64,000 nucleotides of DNA from F1-80-MAGs062 sp046345315. Its GTDB lineage: Bacteria; Planctomycetota; Planctomycetia; Planctomycetales; Planctomycetaceae. The notes under the pieces were generated by a model that saw nothing but the letters and a program-made list of their open reading frames with translations, was not told the DNA's origin and searched no databases. Both the position numbers and the translations under genes were made by a program. Positions 52,646-61,668 of the stretch are shown here, in pieces. Position 1 is the stretch's first letter. Every line of letters begins with the position of its first letter. Location: positions 5,719-69,718 of the forward strand of contig JBKDKA010000176.1 of assembly GCA_046345315.1 (NCBI GenBank), read 5' to 3'.

Positions 52646-53773
52646 GTGAGTGAGAAGTGGATCGCAGACCGGATGCATCGAATCGACGCATCCGGCATTC
52701 GTAAAGTGTTTGACCTCGCCGCGACGATGGAACGCCCGGTCAATCTGAGCATCGGGCAGCCGCATTTTGATACACCGGAGCCGGTTCGGGAGGCTCTCTG
52801 CAGGGCGGTTCAGAGCGGTCGTAACGCTTACAGTCAGACGCAGGGCATTGCACCACTGCTGAAGATACTGCAGGACGACGTCGACCGCCGTTATGGTCAC
52901 GCGGATCGATCAGTGTTCGTCACGTCGGGTACCAGCGGAGCTCTGATGCTGGCGCTGTGCACGCTGGTGAATCCGGGGGATGAAGTCATTGTTTTCGACC
53001 CATGGTTTGTGATGTACAAGCACCTGACCACGCTTGCGGGTGGCAATGTCGTGCAGGTTTCAACCTATCCTGATTTTCGAATCGACCGCAGTCGGCTTGA
53101 GGCGGCAATAACTGATCGTACGAAGGTGATTCTCTTCAACAGCCCTGCAAATCCGACTGGTGCGGTTGCTTCCGCCGAGGAAGTCCGGATGCTTGCAGAC
53201 GTCGCGATGGCGAACGATATTGCTCTGATCAGTGATGAGATCTACCGATCATTCTGTTACGACGGCGACTTCAGAAGTCCTGCAGAGCTCAATGACCGGA
53301 CGATTGTGATAGACGGGTTCAGCAAATCCCATTCGATGACCGGTCTGCGTCTTGGGTACCTTCATGGACCCCGCTATCTTGTTCAGCAGATGATGAAACT
53401 TCAGCAGTTCACATTCGTCTGTGCGCCCCATCCGGTGCAGTGGGCTGGCGTTACCGCATGGGAAATTGACCTGTCAGGCTATCAGGAGGACTATCGCCGA
53501 AAAAGAGATCTCATGGTCAGTCTGCTGAAGGATGATTTCGAGATTCGAGGCGGTGAAGGTGCGTTTTACCTGTTTCTCAAAACACCGTGGGGCACTGGTA
53601 CGGAGTTTGTCACTGAAGCGATCAGGAACAATCTGCTGATCATTCCCGGAAATGTCTTCAGTCCTCAGGATACACACTTTCGTCTGTCGTTTGCCGCCGA
53701 GGACAGTGTGCTGCGTGAGGGTGCTGAGATTCTCTGTCGACTGGCTCGGAACCGCCCTGATGGAATTTCCTGA
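52646..53773 (+). CDS. Class I/II aminotransferase
   Basis: This PLP-dependent enzyme is of the aspartate aminotransferase I-alpha/I-gamma type. The 375-residue product starts at GTG (52646) with AGGAG seven bases upstream. It has INLS-like IGQPHFDTPEPVREAL, YSQTQGIAPLLKIL, VTSGTSGALMLALCTLVNPG, FNSPANPTGAVASAEEV, LISDEIYRSFCYDG and the cofactor Lys near 226 in DGFSKSHSMTGLRLGYLHG. The C-terminus has FRLSFAAED with the substrate-carboxylate Arg. The substrate cannot be deduced from sequence or neighbours. It is likely monocistronic, with a terminator-like hairpin at its stop codon. Confidence 0.93.
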   Translation: MSEKWIADRMHRIDASGIRKVFDLAATMERPVNLSIGQPHFDTPEPVREALCRAVQSGRNAYSQTQGIAPLLKILQDDVDRRYGHADRSVFVTSGTSGALMLALCTLVNPGDEVIVFDPWFVMYKHLTTLAGGNVVQVSTYPDFRIDRSRLEAAITDRTKVILFNSPANPTGAVASAEEVRMLADVAMANDIALISDEIYRSFCYDGDFRSPAELNDRTIVIDGFSKSHSMTGLRLGYLHGPRYLVQQMMKLQQFTFVCAPHPVQWAGVTAWEIDLSGYQEDYRRKRDLMVSLLKDDFEIRGGEGAFYLFLKTPWGTGTEFVTEAIRNNLLIIPGNVFSPQDTHFRLSFAAEDSVLREGAEILCRLARNRPDGIS

Positions 53774-53803
53774 TTTCTTTTCAGGTATCATCAGGGCAGT
53801 TTT
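53754..53803 (+). terminator. Terminator-like hairpin at the aminotransferase 3' end
   Basis: GCCCTGATG (53754-53762) pairs perfectly with CATCAGGGC (53789-53797), with an inner CCTGA/TCAGG stem. AGTTTTTG follows. The left arm lies in the last codons of the aminotransferase gene. Confidence 0.55.
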
Positions 53804-54041
53804 TGAAGGAAATTCCGGTTTAAAGATATTTTTGCTCGAGGTAAGCGCCGAATCCGGAGACACGGGGTTTTTTCGATAACCCGTGGATTTTGGCCGAATG
53901 GTCTGGGATTTCGTCGCAAAAAATTGAACAATAAAAGCAGGCTTTCGACTCGTGTGCAGGCATCTGCGCATAGACGGCCAAAAGTCTGAGGCAGCGTGAT
54001 ATTTGAATTGTGCAGGTCTGAAACTCAGAAGTGAGGTGAAT

Positions 54042-55217
54042 ATGAGAAGTCCTCGACGACGCTCCAGCGGGTTCACTCTGATTGAACTGCTCGTTGTGAT
54101 CGCAATTATTGCTATTCTGATCGCGTTACTTCTTCCTGCGGTCCAGCAGGCGCGAGAAGCAGCTCGACGCGCTACCTGCCAGAACAACCTGAAGCAGATC
54201 GCACTGGCACTGCATAACTATCATGACTCTCACAAGATTTTTCCACCGGGACAGATCGTGACGCGGTATACCGTGGACCTGGCCACCACAAGTCTTCCGG
54301 TTGCTCTGCGCGTTGTGAGCCCCCTCGAACCTCGAAGTCCGGATCAGTTCCTCGGCTATCACGGTGTCAGCTGGATGTATCACATCCTGCCCTATATCGA
54401 ACGAAAAGACGTTTACGATATGTGGCAGCCACGTTACAACGTTTTCGGGAACTCCGAAATCCAGTCTCCAACGCTGGATGCTACTGTCGGCGTCAACGAC
54501 GCGAAATGGCTGCTCTGGCGGACCACAGGGGCGGCTCCTGCCCAGACTGAGATTCCGGGCTTCTACTGCCCGTCACGACGTTCCCGCATCAACCGCAATC
54601 AGTTCCCGCTCAACTTCTATATCGATACCGTTCCACTGATCGGTGACAACCCTGCACCGACGCTGGCACTTCGGCCGCTCACAACGGGAATCGTTGGTGG
54701 CGGTAATGACTACGCCGGGTGTGCCGGGTCTGGTCCTCTGTTGTTCAATACCGACGTCAGAGCGCTCTGGTCTGCGACAGATGCGCAGGTCACTCAGCTG
54801 AACAATATCAGTCTGACCGCCGTCAACCTTCTGAACACTTCCGGACCGAATCGGGGGGTCTTCTATGAGAACAGCGCTGTCCGGATTGATGACATCACGG
54901 ATGGCACATCCAATACAATGCTTGTTGGTGAAGCAGAACGGTTCACACGGCTGAACAAGGTTCTTCCAAACCTCAGAACGAATCTGGATCGTGCGAGTGA
55001 TGGCTGGGCGTGGGGTGGTCCTTCGACGCTCTACAGTGCTGCAGACGGGCCGAACAAACTTCAGAACTTTCAGTATGCCGGTGGCGAACACGCCGGCATC
55101 GTCCAGGTGGCACTCGCGGACGGATCTGCCCGACAGATCAGTGAGAGTATTGGAATTCCTGTCTGGCAACGTATTGGAAATATTGCTCAGGGAATTCCGC
55201 CCGGGTCTGGATTCTGA
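54042..55217 (+). CDS. DUF1559 protein with prepilin-type N-terminus (second copy)
   Basis: The ATG at 54042 has GAGGTG just upstream and is preferred over a TTG at 54003. The 391-residue protein has the pilin-like leader and helix (SSGFTLIELLVVIAIIAILI), PAVQQAREAARRATCQNNLK, NYHDSHKIFPPG and the closing H-X9-DG (EHAGIVQVALADGSARQ). It is typical of the large DUF1559 family in Planctomycetes. A strong terminator follows. Its N-terminus matches the consensus more closely than the copy at 45790, and the two differ widely in the middle, so they are not a recent duplication. Confidence 0.94.
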   Translation: MRSPRRRSSGFTLIELLVVIAIIAILIALLLPAVQQAREAARRATCQNNLKQIALALHNYHDSHKIFPPGQIVTRYTVDLATTSLPVALRVVSPLEPRSPDQFLGYHGVSWMYHILPYIERKDVYDMWQPRYNVFGNSEIQSPTLDATVGVNDAKWLLWRTTGAAPAQTEIPGFYCPSRRSRINRNQFPLNFYIDTVPLIGDNPAPTLALRPLTTGIVGGGNDYAGCAGSGPLLFNTDVRALWSATDAQVTQLNNISLTAVNLLNTSGPNRGVFYENSAVRIDDITDGTSNTMLVGEAERFTRLNKVLPNLRTNLDRASDGWAWGGPSTLYSAADGPNKLQNFQYAGGEHAGIVQVALADGSARQISESIGIPVWQRIGNIAQGIPPGSGF

Positions 55218-55299
55218 GGTCGGCTCTGCCTGAGATTCTGTGCGGTTCCATTGAGCCGGATAGCACTGAGGCAGTGATTGTCATACGTAGATCAGACGG

Positions 55300-55338
55300 C
55301 CCGGGTCAGCTTCCTCAGAAGCTGACCTGGGTTCGTTT
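55300..55338 (+). terminator. Strong hairpin after the second DUF1559 gene
   Basis: CCCGGGTCAGCTTC pairs with GAAGCTGACCTGGG with a single mismatch and a four-base loop. TTCGTTT follows, a modest T-run. It lies about 80 bases after the stop codon. Confidence 0.6.
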
Positions 55339-55412
55339 ACGGTGGTCACTGGGTTGGTTTCGCTGAATTTTTCCAGACTCATGTCCGGGCTGCTGAGAAC
55401 GAGCTTCCTTCG

Positions 55413-56330
55413 ATGGTAATCCGATATACATGCAGGCAGTGTTCTGCTGTGATGAAGATCAAGGAGGAGAAGGCCGGCAGTAAAGCAAAATGTCCGAAGT
55501 GTCAGCAGGCATTCGTGGTGCCGGACCCCGCTGCGGCTTCTGAAGCGGCTGCGGCCATTGATGAGGACCCGGATCTTCCGGATGAGCTGACACCCATGGT
55601 GGAGACTTCGGCGAAGCCGGATGTCCTCGGATGGGATGGTGTGGCTGGATCGGCCCCCAGAACGTCTTCGAGAGATACTGATGGTGCAAATAAACCTTCT
55701 GTTGCGAGTCTGATGAAGGACTTTGCCGCAAAGAAGAAAAAGGGAAAGCGGGCCGACACAGAAGAGGTAGCCACCGCAAGCGCAGCTCAGACTTCCGGAA
55801 CAGCTGCGGACGCACTTGCGAGAGCGTACCAGCAGAAACGGGCGAATGCAGGAGCTCCGAAGCCGGCAAAACCACTCATCAGTGCTGATCGCCGTCTGAT
55901 GCTGGAGTACTTTGCGAAAGCAATTCCCGCAGTTCTCATTGCTGTACTTCTTGGATACGGCCTGTATGCCTGGGTGACTCGGGATGTTTATCGTGGCCCG
56001 CCGCTGGTTCAGGTGAGCGGAACGCTGACACGAAACGGACAGCCTCTGGCCGGAATGCAGGTGCGTCTTGTTCCTGTGCTGAGCGGTGATGAGCTTCTGG
56101 ATGCAGGCAGTAAAGACGGTCCGCCGGCTCGGTCCAGCAGCACCGGAAGAACTGATGCACAGGGAAAATTTCAGATGATGTACACCGCGTTGATACCCGG
56201 TGTCACTATTGGTCCGCACACGATGGAGATCGCTGACAGTTCCGGGATCCCATTCAATGTCTCGGAAGATCTTCAGCAGCAGAACATCCCGGGAAACGGA
56301 ATTGCTGATCTGAAGATCAATCTCAAATAG
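55413..56330 (+). CDS. Zinc-ribbon, TM, transthyretin-like protein
   Basis: The 305-residue protein starts with a zinc-ribbon-like motif (YTCRQCSAVMK then KCPKCQQAFVVP; two CxxC pairs at residues about 6-33). A Lys/Ala-rich linker (KKKKGKRADTEEVATA) leads to one membrane helix near residues 168-188 (AIPAVLIAVLLGYGLYAWVT). A C-terminal transthyretin-like beta domain follows (LVQVSGTLTRNGQPLAGMQV, GRTDAQGKFQMMYTALIPG). The zinc ribbon would be cytosolic and the beta domain periplasmic. The start ATG at 55413 is preceded by a weak site. hisH follows after about ten bases on the same strand, so co-transcription is possible. Its role is unknown. Confidence 0.75.
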   Translation: MVIRYTCRQCSAVMKIKEEKAGSKAKCPKCQQAFVVPDPAAASEAAAAIDEDPDLPDELTPMVETSAKPDVLGWDGVAGSAPRTSSRDTDGANKPSVASLMKDFAAKKKKGKRADTEEVATASAAQTSGTAADALARAYQQKRANAGAPKPAKPLISADRRLMLEYFAKAIPAVLIAVLLGYGLYAWVTRDVYRGPPLVQVSGTLTRNGQPLAGMQVRLVPVLSGDELLDAGSKDGPPARSSSTGRTDAQGKFQMMYTALIPGVTIGPHTMEIADSSGIPFNVSEDLQQQNIPGNGIADLKINLK

Positions 56331-56340
56331 GGTGTTATTG

Positions 56341-56982
56341 ATGTCTGAGTCTGATCTGAAAACGGTCATCATCGATTACGGGATGGGCAATCTTCGGAGT
56401 GTTCAGAAGGCTTTTGAGAAACTCGGTGAACCGGCAGTGATCTCCGGTAAACCAGGGGACATCGAAAGAGCCGATCGCGTTGTGCTGCCGGGTGTCGGGG
56501 CATTTCGAGATGCGGCCGATGCTCTGAAAAGGCAGGATCTTGCAGCTGCTGTGAAAGACTATCTGCTGGCGGATCGGCCGTTTCTCGGAATCTGCCTCGG
56601 AATGCAGTTGCTGATGGAAGTCTCCTACGAAGACGGAGAGCACGAAGGGCTCGGAATTATCCCGGGGGATGTTCGGCGTTTCGAACTTCCTCTGGAATTC
56701 AAGATACCACACATGGGATGGAATCAGGTTCATCTCGCTGCAGATGCTGATCCACTGGCAGCTCGAGTTGTTCCGTGCGGCGGCTGGTTCTATTTTGTGC
56801 ACAGCTACCATGTGATCCCTGATGATCGCAGCTGGGTCGGGGCAACAACAGACTACGGTGGGAATTTCGTGTCAGTGGTCGCCCGTGGCAATGTGATGGC
56901 CACGCAGTTTCATCCGGAGAAAAGTCAGTCCGCCGGGCTGCAGCTGCTGAGTCAGTTTCTGACGATGAGTCAGCCAGTCTGA
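56341..56982 (+). CDS. hisH: Imidazole glycerol phosphate synthase subunit HisH
   Basis: HisH is the glutaminase subunit that supplies ammonia to HisF in histidine synthesis. The ATG at 56341 gives 213 residues with the class I amidotransferase elements: IIDYGMGNLRSVQKAFEKLG, LPGVGAFRDA, the nucleophile Cys in FLGICLGMQLLMEVS, HMGWNQVHL, YFVHSYHV and the catalytic His and Glu in ATQFHPEKSQ. The length is normal. hisA follows 41 bases downstream, consistent with a partial histidine operon. hisF and hisB are not in the window. Confidence 0.97.
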   Translation: MSESDLKTVIIDYGMGNLRSVQKAFEKLGEPAVISGKPGDIERADRVVLPGVGAFRDAADALKRQDLAAAVKDYLLADRPFLGICLGMQLLMEVSYEDGEHEGLGIIPGDVRRFELPLEFKIPHMGWNQVHLAADADPLAARVVPCGGWFYFVHSYHVIPDDRSWVGATTDYGGNFVSVVARGNVMATQFHPEKSQSAGLQLLSQFLTMSQPV

Positions 56983-57023
56983 GTTGATTCTGAATACCAC
57001 CGTAACCTCTTCGGATTTCATTC

Positions 57024-57767
57024 ATGCTTCAGTTGATCCCTGCAATCGACCTTCTCGATGGCCGCTGTGTGCGACTTCGTCAGGGAAACTATGACGACAG
57101 TACCGTCTTCTCTGACGATCCCGTTCAGATGGCACTGCGCTGGCGCGACGAGGGCGCTGAGCGACTTCATCTGGTCGATCTGGACGGAGCAAAAGCCGGC
57201 AGGCCGATGAACTCCGAGATCGTGAAGAAGATCGTTGCTGCTGTCGGAATTCCCTGTCAGATGGGCGGCGGGATTCGCACAGAGGAAAGTATTCGTGAGT
57301 GCCTGACAGACATCGGGCTGGATCGGGTGATCATTGGCACCAGAGCGCTTCGGGAACCCGACTGGTTTGCAGAGATGTGTCGACAGTTTCCGGGGCGAAT
57401 TGCTCTCGGTCTTGATGCGAAAGATTCGATGGTCGCGACGCACGGATGGCTGGAAGTTTCGGGCGTCTCCGCAATCGATCTGGCACGGTCACTCGTCGGA
57501 TTGCCTCTTGCGGCGGTGATCTACACGAATATTGCCAATGACGGCATGATGCAGGGGATCGACAACGGGACGCTGGACGACTTTCTGAAGTTGGCTGAGC
57601 TGGGTCTTCCGGTGATTGCTTCGGGAGGAGTCACAACGATGAAAGATCTGGCTGCTCTCAAGTCGATCGCCGAGAAGAATTCCGGACTCATTGGTGCGAT
57701 CACCGGGCGTGCGATCTATGAGGGAACGATTCAGGTGCGTGAAGCAATTCAGTTTCTGGCGTCGTGA
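57024..57767 (+). CDS. hisA: Phosphoribosylformimino-5-aminoimidazole carboxamide ribotide isomerase
   Basis: HisA catalyses the Amadori rearrangement of ProFAR in histidine synthesis. The 247-residue TIM barrel has LIPAIDLLDGRCVRLRQGNY with the catalytic Asp, LHLVDLDGAKAGRP, QMGGGIRTEESIRECL, VIIGTRALREPDWF, ALGLDAKDSMVATHGW with the second catalytic Asp region, TNIANDGMMQGIDNGTL and ASGGVTTMKDLAAL. Length and motifs are typical. It forms a pair with hisH. The downstream PhyH-type dioxygenase is about 50 bases away on the same strand. Confidence 0.97.
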   Translation: MLQLIPAIDLLDGRCVRLRQGNYDDSTVFSDDPVQMALRWRDEGAERLHLVDLDGAKAGRPMNSEIVKKIVAAVGIPCQMGGGIRTEESIRECLTDIGLDRVIIGTRALREPDWFAEMCRQFPGRIALGLDAKDSMVATHGWLEVSGVSAIDLARSLVGLPLAAVIYTNIANDGMMQGIDNGTLDDFLKLAELGLPVIASGGVTTMKDLAALKSIAEKNSGLIGAITGRAIYEGTIQVREAIQFLAS

Positions 57768-57818
57768 GAAGGCTGCTCACGGACGGAGTTTCAGCGATAC
57801 CGAAGCACGGAGACAGCG

Positions 57819-58625
57819 ATGCGAAATGCATTTCTGACACAGGAGATGATCGGCCTCTTTCAGAAAGATGGCTACATCGTCGTCCCGGATCTGCTCAGTG
57901 AGGAAGAGAACGGCCTTTTGAGAGCTGTTGCCGCGCTGGACCACGCTCAGGCCGCCTCGAGAACTTCTCGAGCCGATGGTGAAGGTGGTGCTGTCGAACT
58001 GGTTGTGTCAAATGAGCTGCCTCAGGATTCGATCTGTTCGATGATCGTGCAGAGTCGACCACTGGTGGAAGCCATGGAAACGCTGCTTCAGGATGAGGTT
58101 TATCATTACCACAACAAGATGATTCTCAAGGAACCGCTCATTGGTGGTGCCTGGACCTGGCATCAGGATTATGGCTACTGGTACAACAATGGGTGTCTGT
58201 TTCCGCACATGGCAAGCTGTATGTTTGCCGTTGATCATGCAACTCGGGAGAACGGCTGCCTGCAGGTCATTCAGGGTTCTCACCACATGGGTAGAGTGGA
58301 TCACATTCGCCGAGGTGATCAGACGGGAGCCGATCTGGAACGCGTTGAAGAGGCGCTCCGAAAACTTCCGCTGGTTTATGTGGAGATGCCTCCCGGATCT
58401 GCCGTGATCTTTCACGGAAACACACTTCATCGGTCAGATCAGAATCGAAGCACGAAACCTCGCTGGGCTTTCATCTGCTGTTACAATACGAAAACGAACA
58501 GTCCTTTTCGCACTGGAAAACACCCACAGTACTCTCCGCTTCAACGCGTTGATTCAAAGGAGATTCTTCGCGTCGGGAAGGATCAACTTAAGCGGCTTCA
58601 GCATGGTCTCTCAGTTCAGTCGTGA
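57819..58625 (+). CDS. Phytanoyl-CoA dioxygenase family protein
   Basis: This Fe(II)/2-oxoglutarate-dependent dioxygenase of the PhyH family has 268 residues. It begins with the family's FQKDGYIVVPDLLSEEENGL. The iron-binding HxD is in TWHQDYGYWYNN, with the distal His and the 2-oxoglutarate-binding Arg probably in FHGNTLHRSDQNRSTKPRW. HYHNKMILKEPLIGGAWTWH is typical. Planctomycetes carry many such genes of unassigned substrate. It follows hisA and precedes queG on the same strand; it need not be functionally linked to histidine or queuosine. Confidence 0.9.
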   Translation: MRNAFLTQEMIGLFQKDGYIVVPDLLSEEENGLLRAVAALDHAQAASRTSRADGEGGAVELVVSNELPQDSICSMIVQSRPLVEAMETLLQDEVYHYHNKMILKEPLIGGAWTWHQDYGYWYNNGCLFPHMASCMFAVDHATRENGCLQVIQGSHHMGRVDHIRRGDQTGADLERVEEALRKLPLVYVEMPPGSAVIFHGNTLHRSDQNRSTKPRWAFICCYNTKTNSPFRTGKHPQYSPLQRVDSKEILRVGKDQLKRLQHGLSVQS

Positions 58626-58681
58626 ACCATGTTCGATCCGGTTCCGTGACGCCGATCTGAGATCATTTCGGGAATCACATC

Positions 58682-59896
58682 GTGCAGGTCCATGACGGCA
58701 TATCGCTGCAGATCCGTCAGAAGGCTCTGGAACTCGGATTCAGTACTGCGGGTATCACGTCTGCGGAAGTTCCCGAAGGTTATCCTCGCCTTCTCAGCTG
58801 GATCGATGCGGGCTATCACGCCGACATGCAATGGATGGAACGGCGAAAGACTGCTTACGAACATCCCGATTCAGTGATGTCGGGCACTCAGAGCGTCATC
58901 ATGGTGGGAATGAATTATCACGAGGGAAGTCGCCATGCTGACGGCGCACGGGTGTCGCGCTACGCCTGGGGCGCAGCCGATTATCACGATTGTCTCAGAG
59001 AGAGACTGAGCCTGCTCGCGGAATTTGTCCGTCGGTCGATTCCCGGCGCGAGAACTCGATGTGTCGTCGATACTGCTCCTTTGCTGGAACGGGACTTCGC
59101 TCGGCGAGCTGGCATAGGCTGGTTCGGCAAGAACACGATGCTGATCAGCCGCGAAATCGGAAGCTGGTTTTTCCTGGGCGCAGTTCTGACGGATGCTGTT
59201 CTGCCATCGGATTCCCCATTTGTCACGGATCACTGCGGAACCTGTACACGCTGCCTTGATATCTGTCCCACCGATGCATTCCCGGAGCCGGGTGTTCTGG
59301 ATGCACGAAAGTGCATCAGCTACCTCACAATTGAACAGCGCAAGGATCCTGTTCCGGAGCCGCTTCGCAAGGGTATCGGGCCGTGGATCTTCGGCTGTGA
59401 TCTCTGTCAGGATGTCTGTCCATGGAATCGATTCGCACCTGAGTCAGCCGAAGAACAGTTTGTACCTCGAGATTTTCTGAACCCTCCTGACTGCGGACAG
59501 ATTCTGCGGATGACAGAGGATGAGTTTCTTTCATTCTTTAAGGGGACCGCGCTTCTTCGCGCCGGTCGAGCTGGCCTTGCACGGAATGCAGCGGTGGTCG
59601 CTGGAAATCTTCGCCTCTTCGAACTGGAACCGGAGCTTCGAACCGCTCTGGAAGACAATAGCCCTCTGGTCCGTGGCGCCGCGATCTGGGCACTGGGGCA
59701 GCTCCAGACAGATTCGGCGATGAATGCTGTCAGAAAACGACTGCCTGTCGAGACGGATGAACAGGTTCTTTCCGAGATTCATCTGGTTCTGAAAAATGTT
59801 GTTGGAGACAATCCCTCAGGTCTGATCAGAACCGATGCGCCGGAGAATGGAGAGTCAGGTGACGGAATTGCAGGAAATCCCCTCAACAAAGAGTGA
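58682..59896 (+). CDS. queG: Epoxyqueuosine reductase QueG
   Basis: QueG reduces epoxyqueuosine to queuosine in the wobble base of four tRNAs, using a cobalamin cofactor and two [4Fe-4S] clusters. The 404-residue product starts at GTG (58682) and has YHADMQWMERRKTAY, CVVDTAPLLERDFARRAGIG, two clusters (CGTCTRCLDICPTDAF and GCDLCQDVCPWN), and a HEAT-like C-terminal extension (LVRGAAIWALGQLQTDSA). Its size is normal for the long QueG form. Together with mnmG it gives two wobble-base modification enzymes in the window. Confidence 0.95.
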   Translation: MQVHDGISLQIRQKALELGFSTAGITSAEVPEGYPRLLSWIDAGYHADMQWMERRKTAYEHPDSVMSGTQSVIMVGMNYHEGSRHADGARVSRYAWGAADYHDCLRERLSLLAEFVRRSIPGARTRCVVDTAPLLERDFARRAGIGWFGKNTMLISREIGSWFFLGAVLTDAVLPSDSPFVTDHCGTCTRCLDICPTDAFPEPGVLDARKCISYLTIEQRKDPVPEPLRKGIGPWIFGCDLCQDVCPWNRFAPESAEEQFVPRDFLNPPDCGQILRMTEDEFLSFFKGTALLRAGRAGLARNAAVVAGNLRLFELEPELRTALEDNSPLVRGAAIWALGQLQTDSAMNAVRKRLPVETDEQVLSEIHLVLKNVVGDNPSGLIRTDAPENGESGDGIAGNPLNKE

Positions 59897-61499
59897 GGAA
59901 CATCGTTCTTCAGGAAACATGAAGTTTCGCTGGAAACCGGGAGTCCTCATTTTGCTGCTCGGTGCAGTCGCTGCGCTGATTGCTCGATCTGTTGCGCCGG
60001 ACCAGACATTTCGCGTGATCTTCCTGTATTACATCATCGGGACAATGCTTGGTCTCATGACGATCTGGTGGATGTTTGCTTCTGGTCTGAAGTTCCGGTT
60101 TCGAATCGCCGGACTCCTGCTGTTCATCCTGATGGCAGGACTGTTCATTCGATTCAGCATTCGAGATGTTTATTTCGAAGGCGATATGCGTCCTCGTTTT
60201 CGGTGGAAGTGGGAAGAGCACCCGGCAGAACGGACCGCGGAATATCTGCGAAAGAATGCCCCGGTCAATCCGATTCCTTCCGGAGAGCCGAAGCTGTCTG
60301 ATGAAGTTCTGATGATTACCGATGCCGACTGGCCGCGATACTGTGGCTGGAACAGCGATCGGACCGTGAAAGAACCTCGGTTGTCCGATGCCGAACGTGA
60401 CTGGAAAAGCAATCCTCCGAAGGAGATCTGGCGACATCCCGCAGGTGAAGCATGGTCATCGTTTGCTGTTGTCGGGGAAAGGCTTTACACGCAGGAGCAG
60501 AGGGGCGCTCTTGAGTGCGTTGTCTGTTACAGCACCGAAACAGGTAAAGAGATCTGGCGGAGAGAAGATACGGCTCGGTACGAAACACCGATGGGCGGGA
60601 TCGGACCTCGAGCAACTCCGACAGTCACCGAAGATGCTGTTTACGCTCTGGGGGCTACAGGCCTCCTTAACTGTCTCAATCCGATCACCGGAGTCCTGAT
60701 CTGGCAGAAGAATATTGTGGCCGATGCCGGATCAGAAGTTCTGGAATGGGGGATGAGCGGTTCGCCACTCGTGCATGGCGAATTGCTGATTGTGAATGCC
60801 GGCGGTGCTCAGAACCGAGCTGTGATTGCCTATGACAAAAAAGACGGTGCGATTCGCTGGTCCGCCGGTAATCACAAGGCGGGTTATTCGGCACCTCGAA
60901 CGGAAACGATCAACGGTCAATTGCAACTGCTCATCTTTCACGGAGACGGCCTGCTCGCCGCAGATCCATCCGACGGAAGCAGGCTCTGGGAATACCCATG
61001 GACCAATCTGTACCAGATCAATGTGGCTCAGCCGATTCTGACCGGGAATCGCATCTTCATCAGCAGCGGTTATGACTCCGGATGCGTGCTTCTCGATCCC
61101 ACGAAAATCGAGAACGGAAGACCTGCGGAAGCCTGGGCTCCTTCAAAAAGCCTGAAGCTGAAGTTCAATGAAGCAGTTTTCAGCGGTGGCTTTGTTTACG
61201 GACTTGATGATGGAATTCTCTGCTGTATTGATGTTGAAAGCGGTGAACGAAAATGGAAGGGCGGCCGGTATCGATTCGGCCAGATTCTGCTCTGGGATGA
61301 CCTCCTGTTGATTCAGGCAGAGCAGGGGGATGTTGCTCTGGTGAAGGTTTCTCCAGAAAAGTTTACGGAGGTGACTCGGTTTACCGCGCTGAATGATCGA
61401 ACCTGGAACGTTCCCGTTGTCTGCCGCGGGCGGCTGTATGTGCGCAATGCCGATGAAGTGGCCTGTTTTCGATTGAGGTCTGAGTCTTCAGACAAGTGA
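59859..61499 (+). CDS. Membrane-anchored PQQ-propeller protein (BamB-like)
   Basis: The start is uncertain. The GTG at 59859 has GGAG at six-base spacing but overlaps queG by 38 bases; ATGs at 59835 and 59919 are alternatives. The 546-residue version has three N-terminal membrane helices (about residues 25-105: VLILLLGAVAALIARSVA, VIFLYYIIGTMLGLMTIWW, IAGLLLFILMAGLFIRFSI). A periplasmic PQQ-like beta-propeller follows, with blade motifs such as VVCYSTETGKEIWRRED, LNCLNPITGVLIWQKNI and IDVESGERKWKGGRY. Such proteins are widespread in Planctomycetes. The nearest named relatives are BamB and PQQ dehydrogenases, but the catalytic residues of the latter are not visible. Confidence 0.85.
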   Translation: MTELQEIPSTKSEEHRSSGNMKFRWKPGVLILLLGAVAALIARSVAPDQTFRVIFLYYIIGTMLGLMTIWWMFASGLKFRFRIAGLLLFILMAGLFIRFSIRDVYFEGDMRPRFRWKWEEHPAERTAEYLRKNAPVNPIPSGEPKLSDEVLMITDADWPRYCGWNSDRTVKEPRLSDAERDWKSNPPKEIWRHPAGEAWSSFAVVGERLYTQEQRGALECVVCYSTETGKEIWRREDTARYETPMGGIGPRATPTVTEDAVYALGATGLLNCLNPITGVLIWQKNIVADAGSEVLEWGMSGSPLVHGELLIVNAGGAQNRAVIAYDKKDGAIRWSAGNHKAGYSAPRTETINGQLQLLIFHGDGLLAADPSDGSRLWEYPWTNLYQINVAQPILTGNRIFISSGYDSGCVLLDPTKIENGRPAEAWAPSKSLKLKFNEAVFSGGFVYGLDDGILCCIDVESGERKWKGGRYRFGQILLWDDLLLIQAEQGDVALVKVSPEKFTEVTRFTALNDRTWNVPVVCRGRLYVRNADEVACFRLRSESSDK

Positions 61500-61582
61500 G
61501 CAGCAGGCATACTGTTCCGACAGCTTCTCTGGTTGAGGTGTTTTTCAGCAATTGAGCTTCTGCAGAACGTGATGATCTCGAC

Positions 61583-61626
61583 AAAAAAAGGGTCTGATAT
61601 CATCAAGATATCAGACCCTTTTATCA
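61583..61626. terminator. Bidirectional rho-independent terminator
   Basis: AAAAAAAGGGTCTGATATC and GATATCAGACCCTTTTATC flank a five-base loop; the stem has 12 pairs. T-runs on both strands allow it to end both the PQQ gene (+) and the LRR gene (-), which converge here. Confidence 0.92.
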
Positions 61627-61668
61627 ATGAAGCCTTGACTGCAGTGTTTCTCTGCAGGATGTGAATCC

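Noticed and set aside
52311..52691. 126-residue minus-strand frame in the DUF1570-aminotransferase gap
   Set aside because: It overlaps the aminotransferase start and has no recognisable motif; it is Arg/Ser/Cys-rich like other shadow frames.
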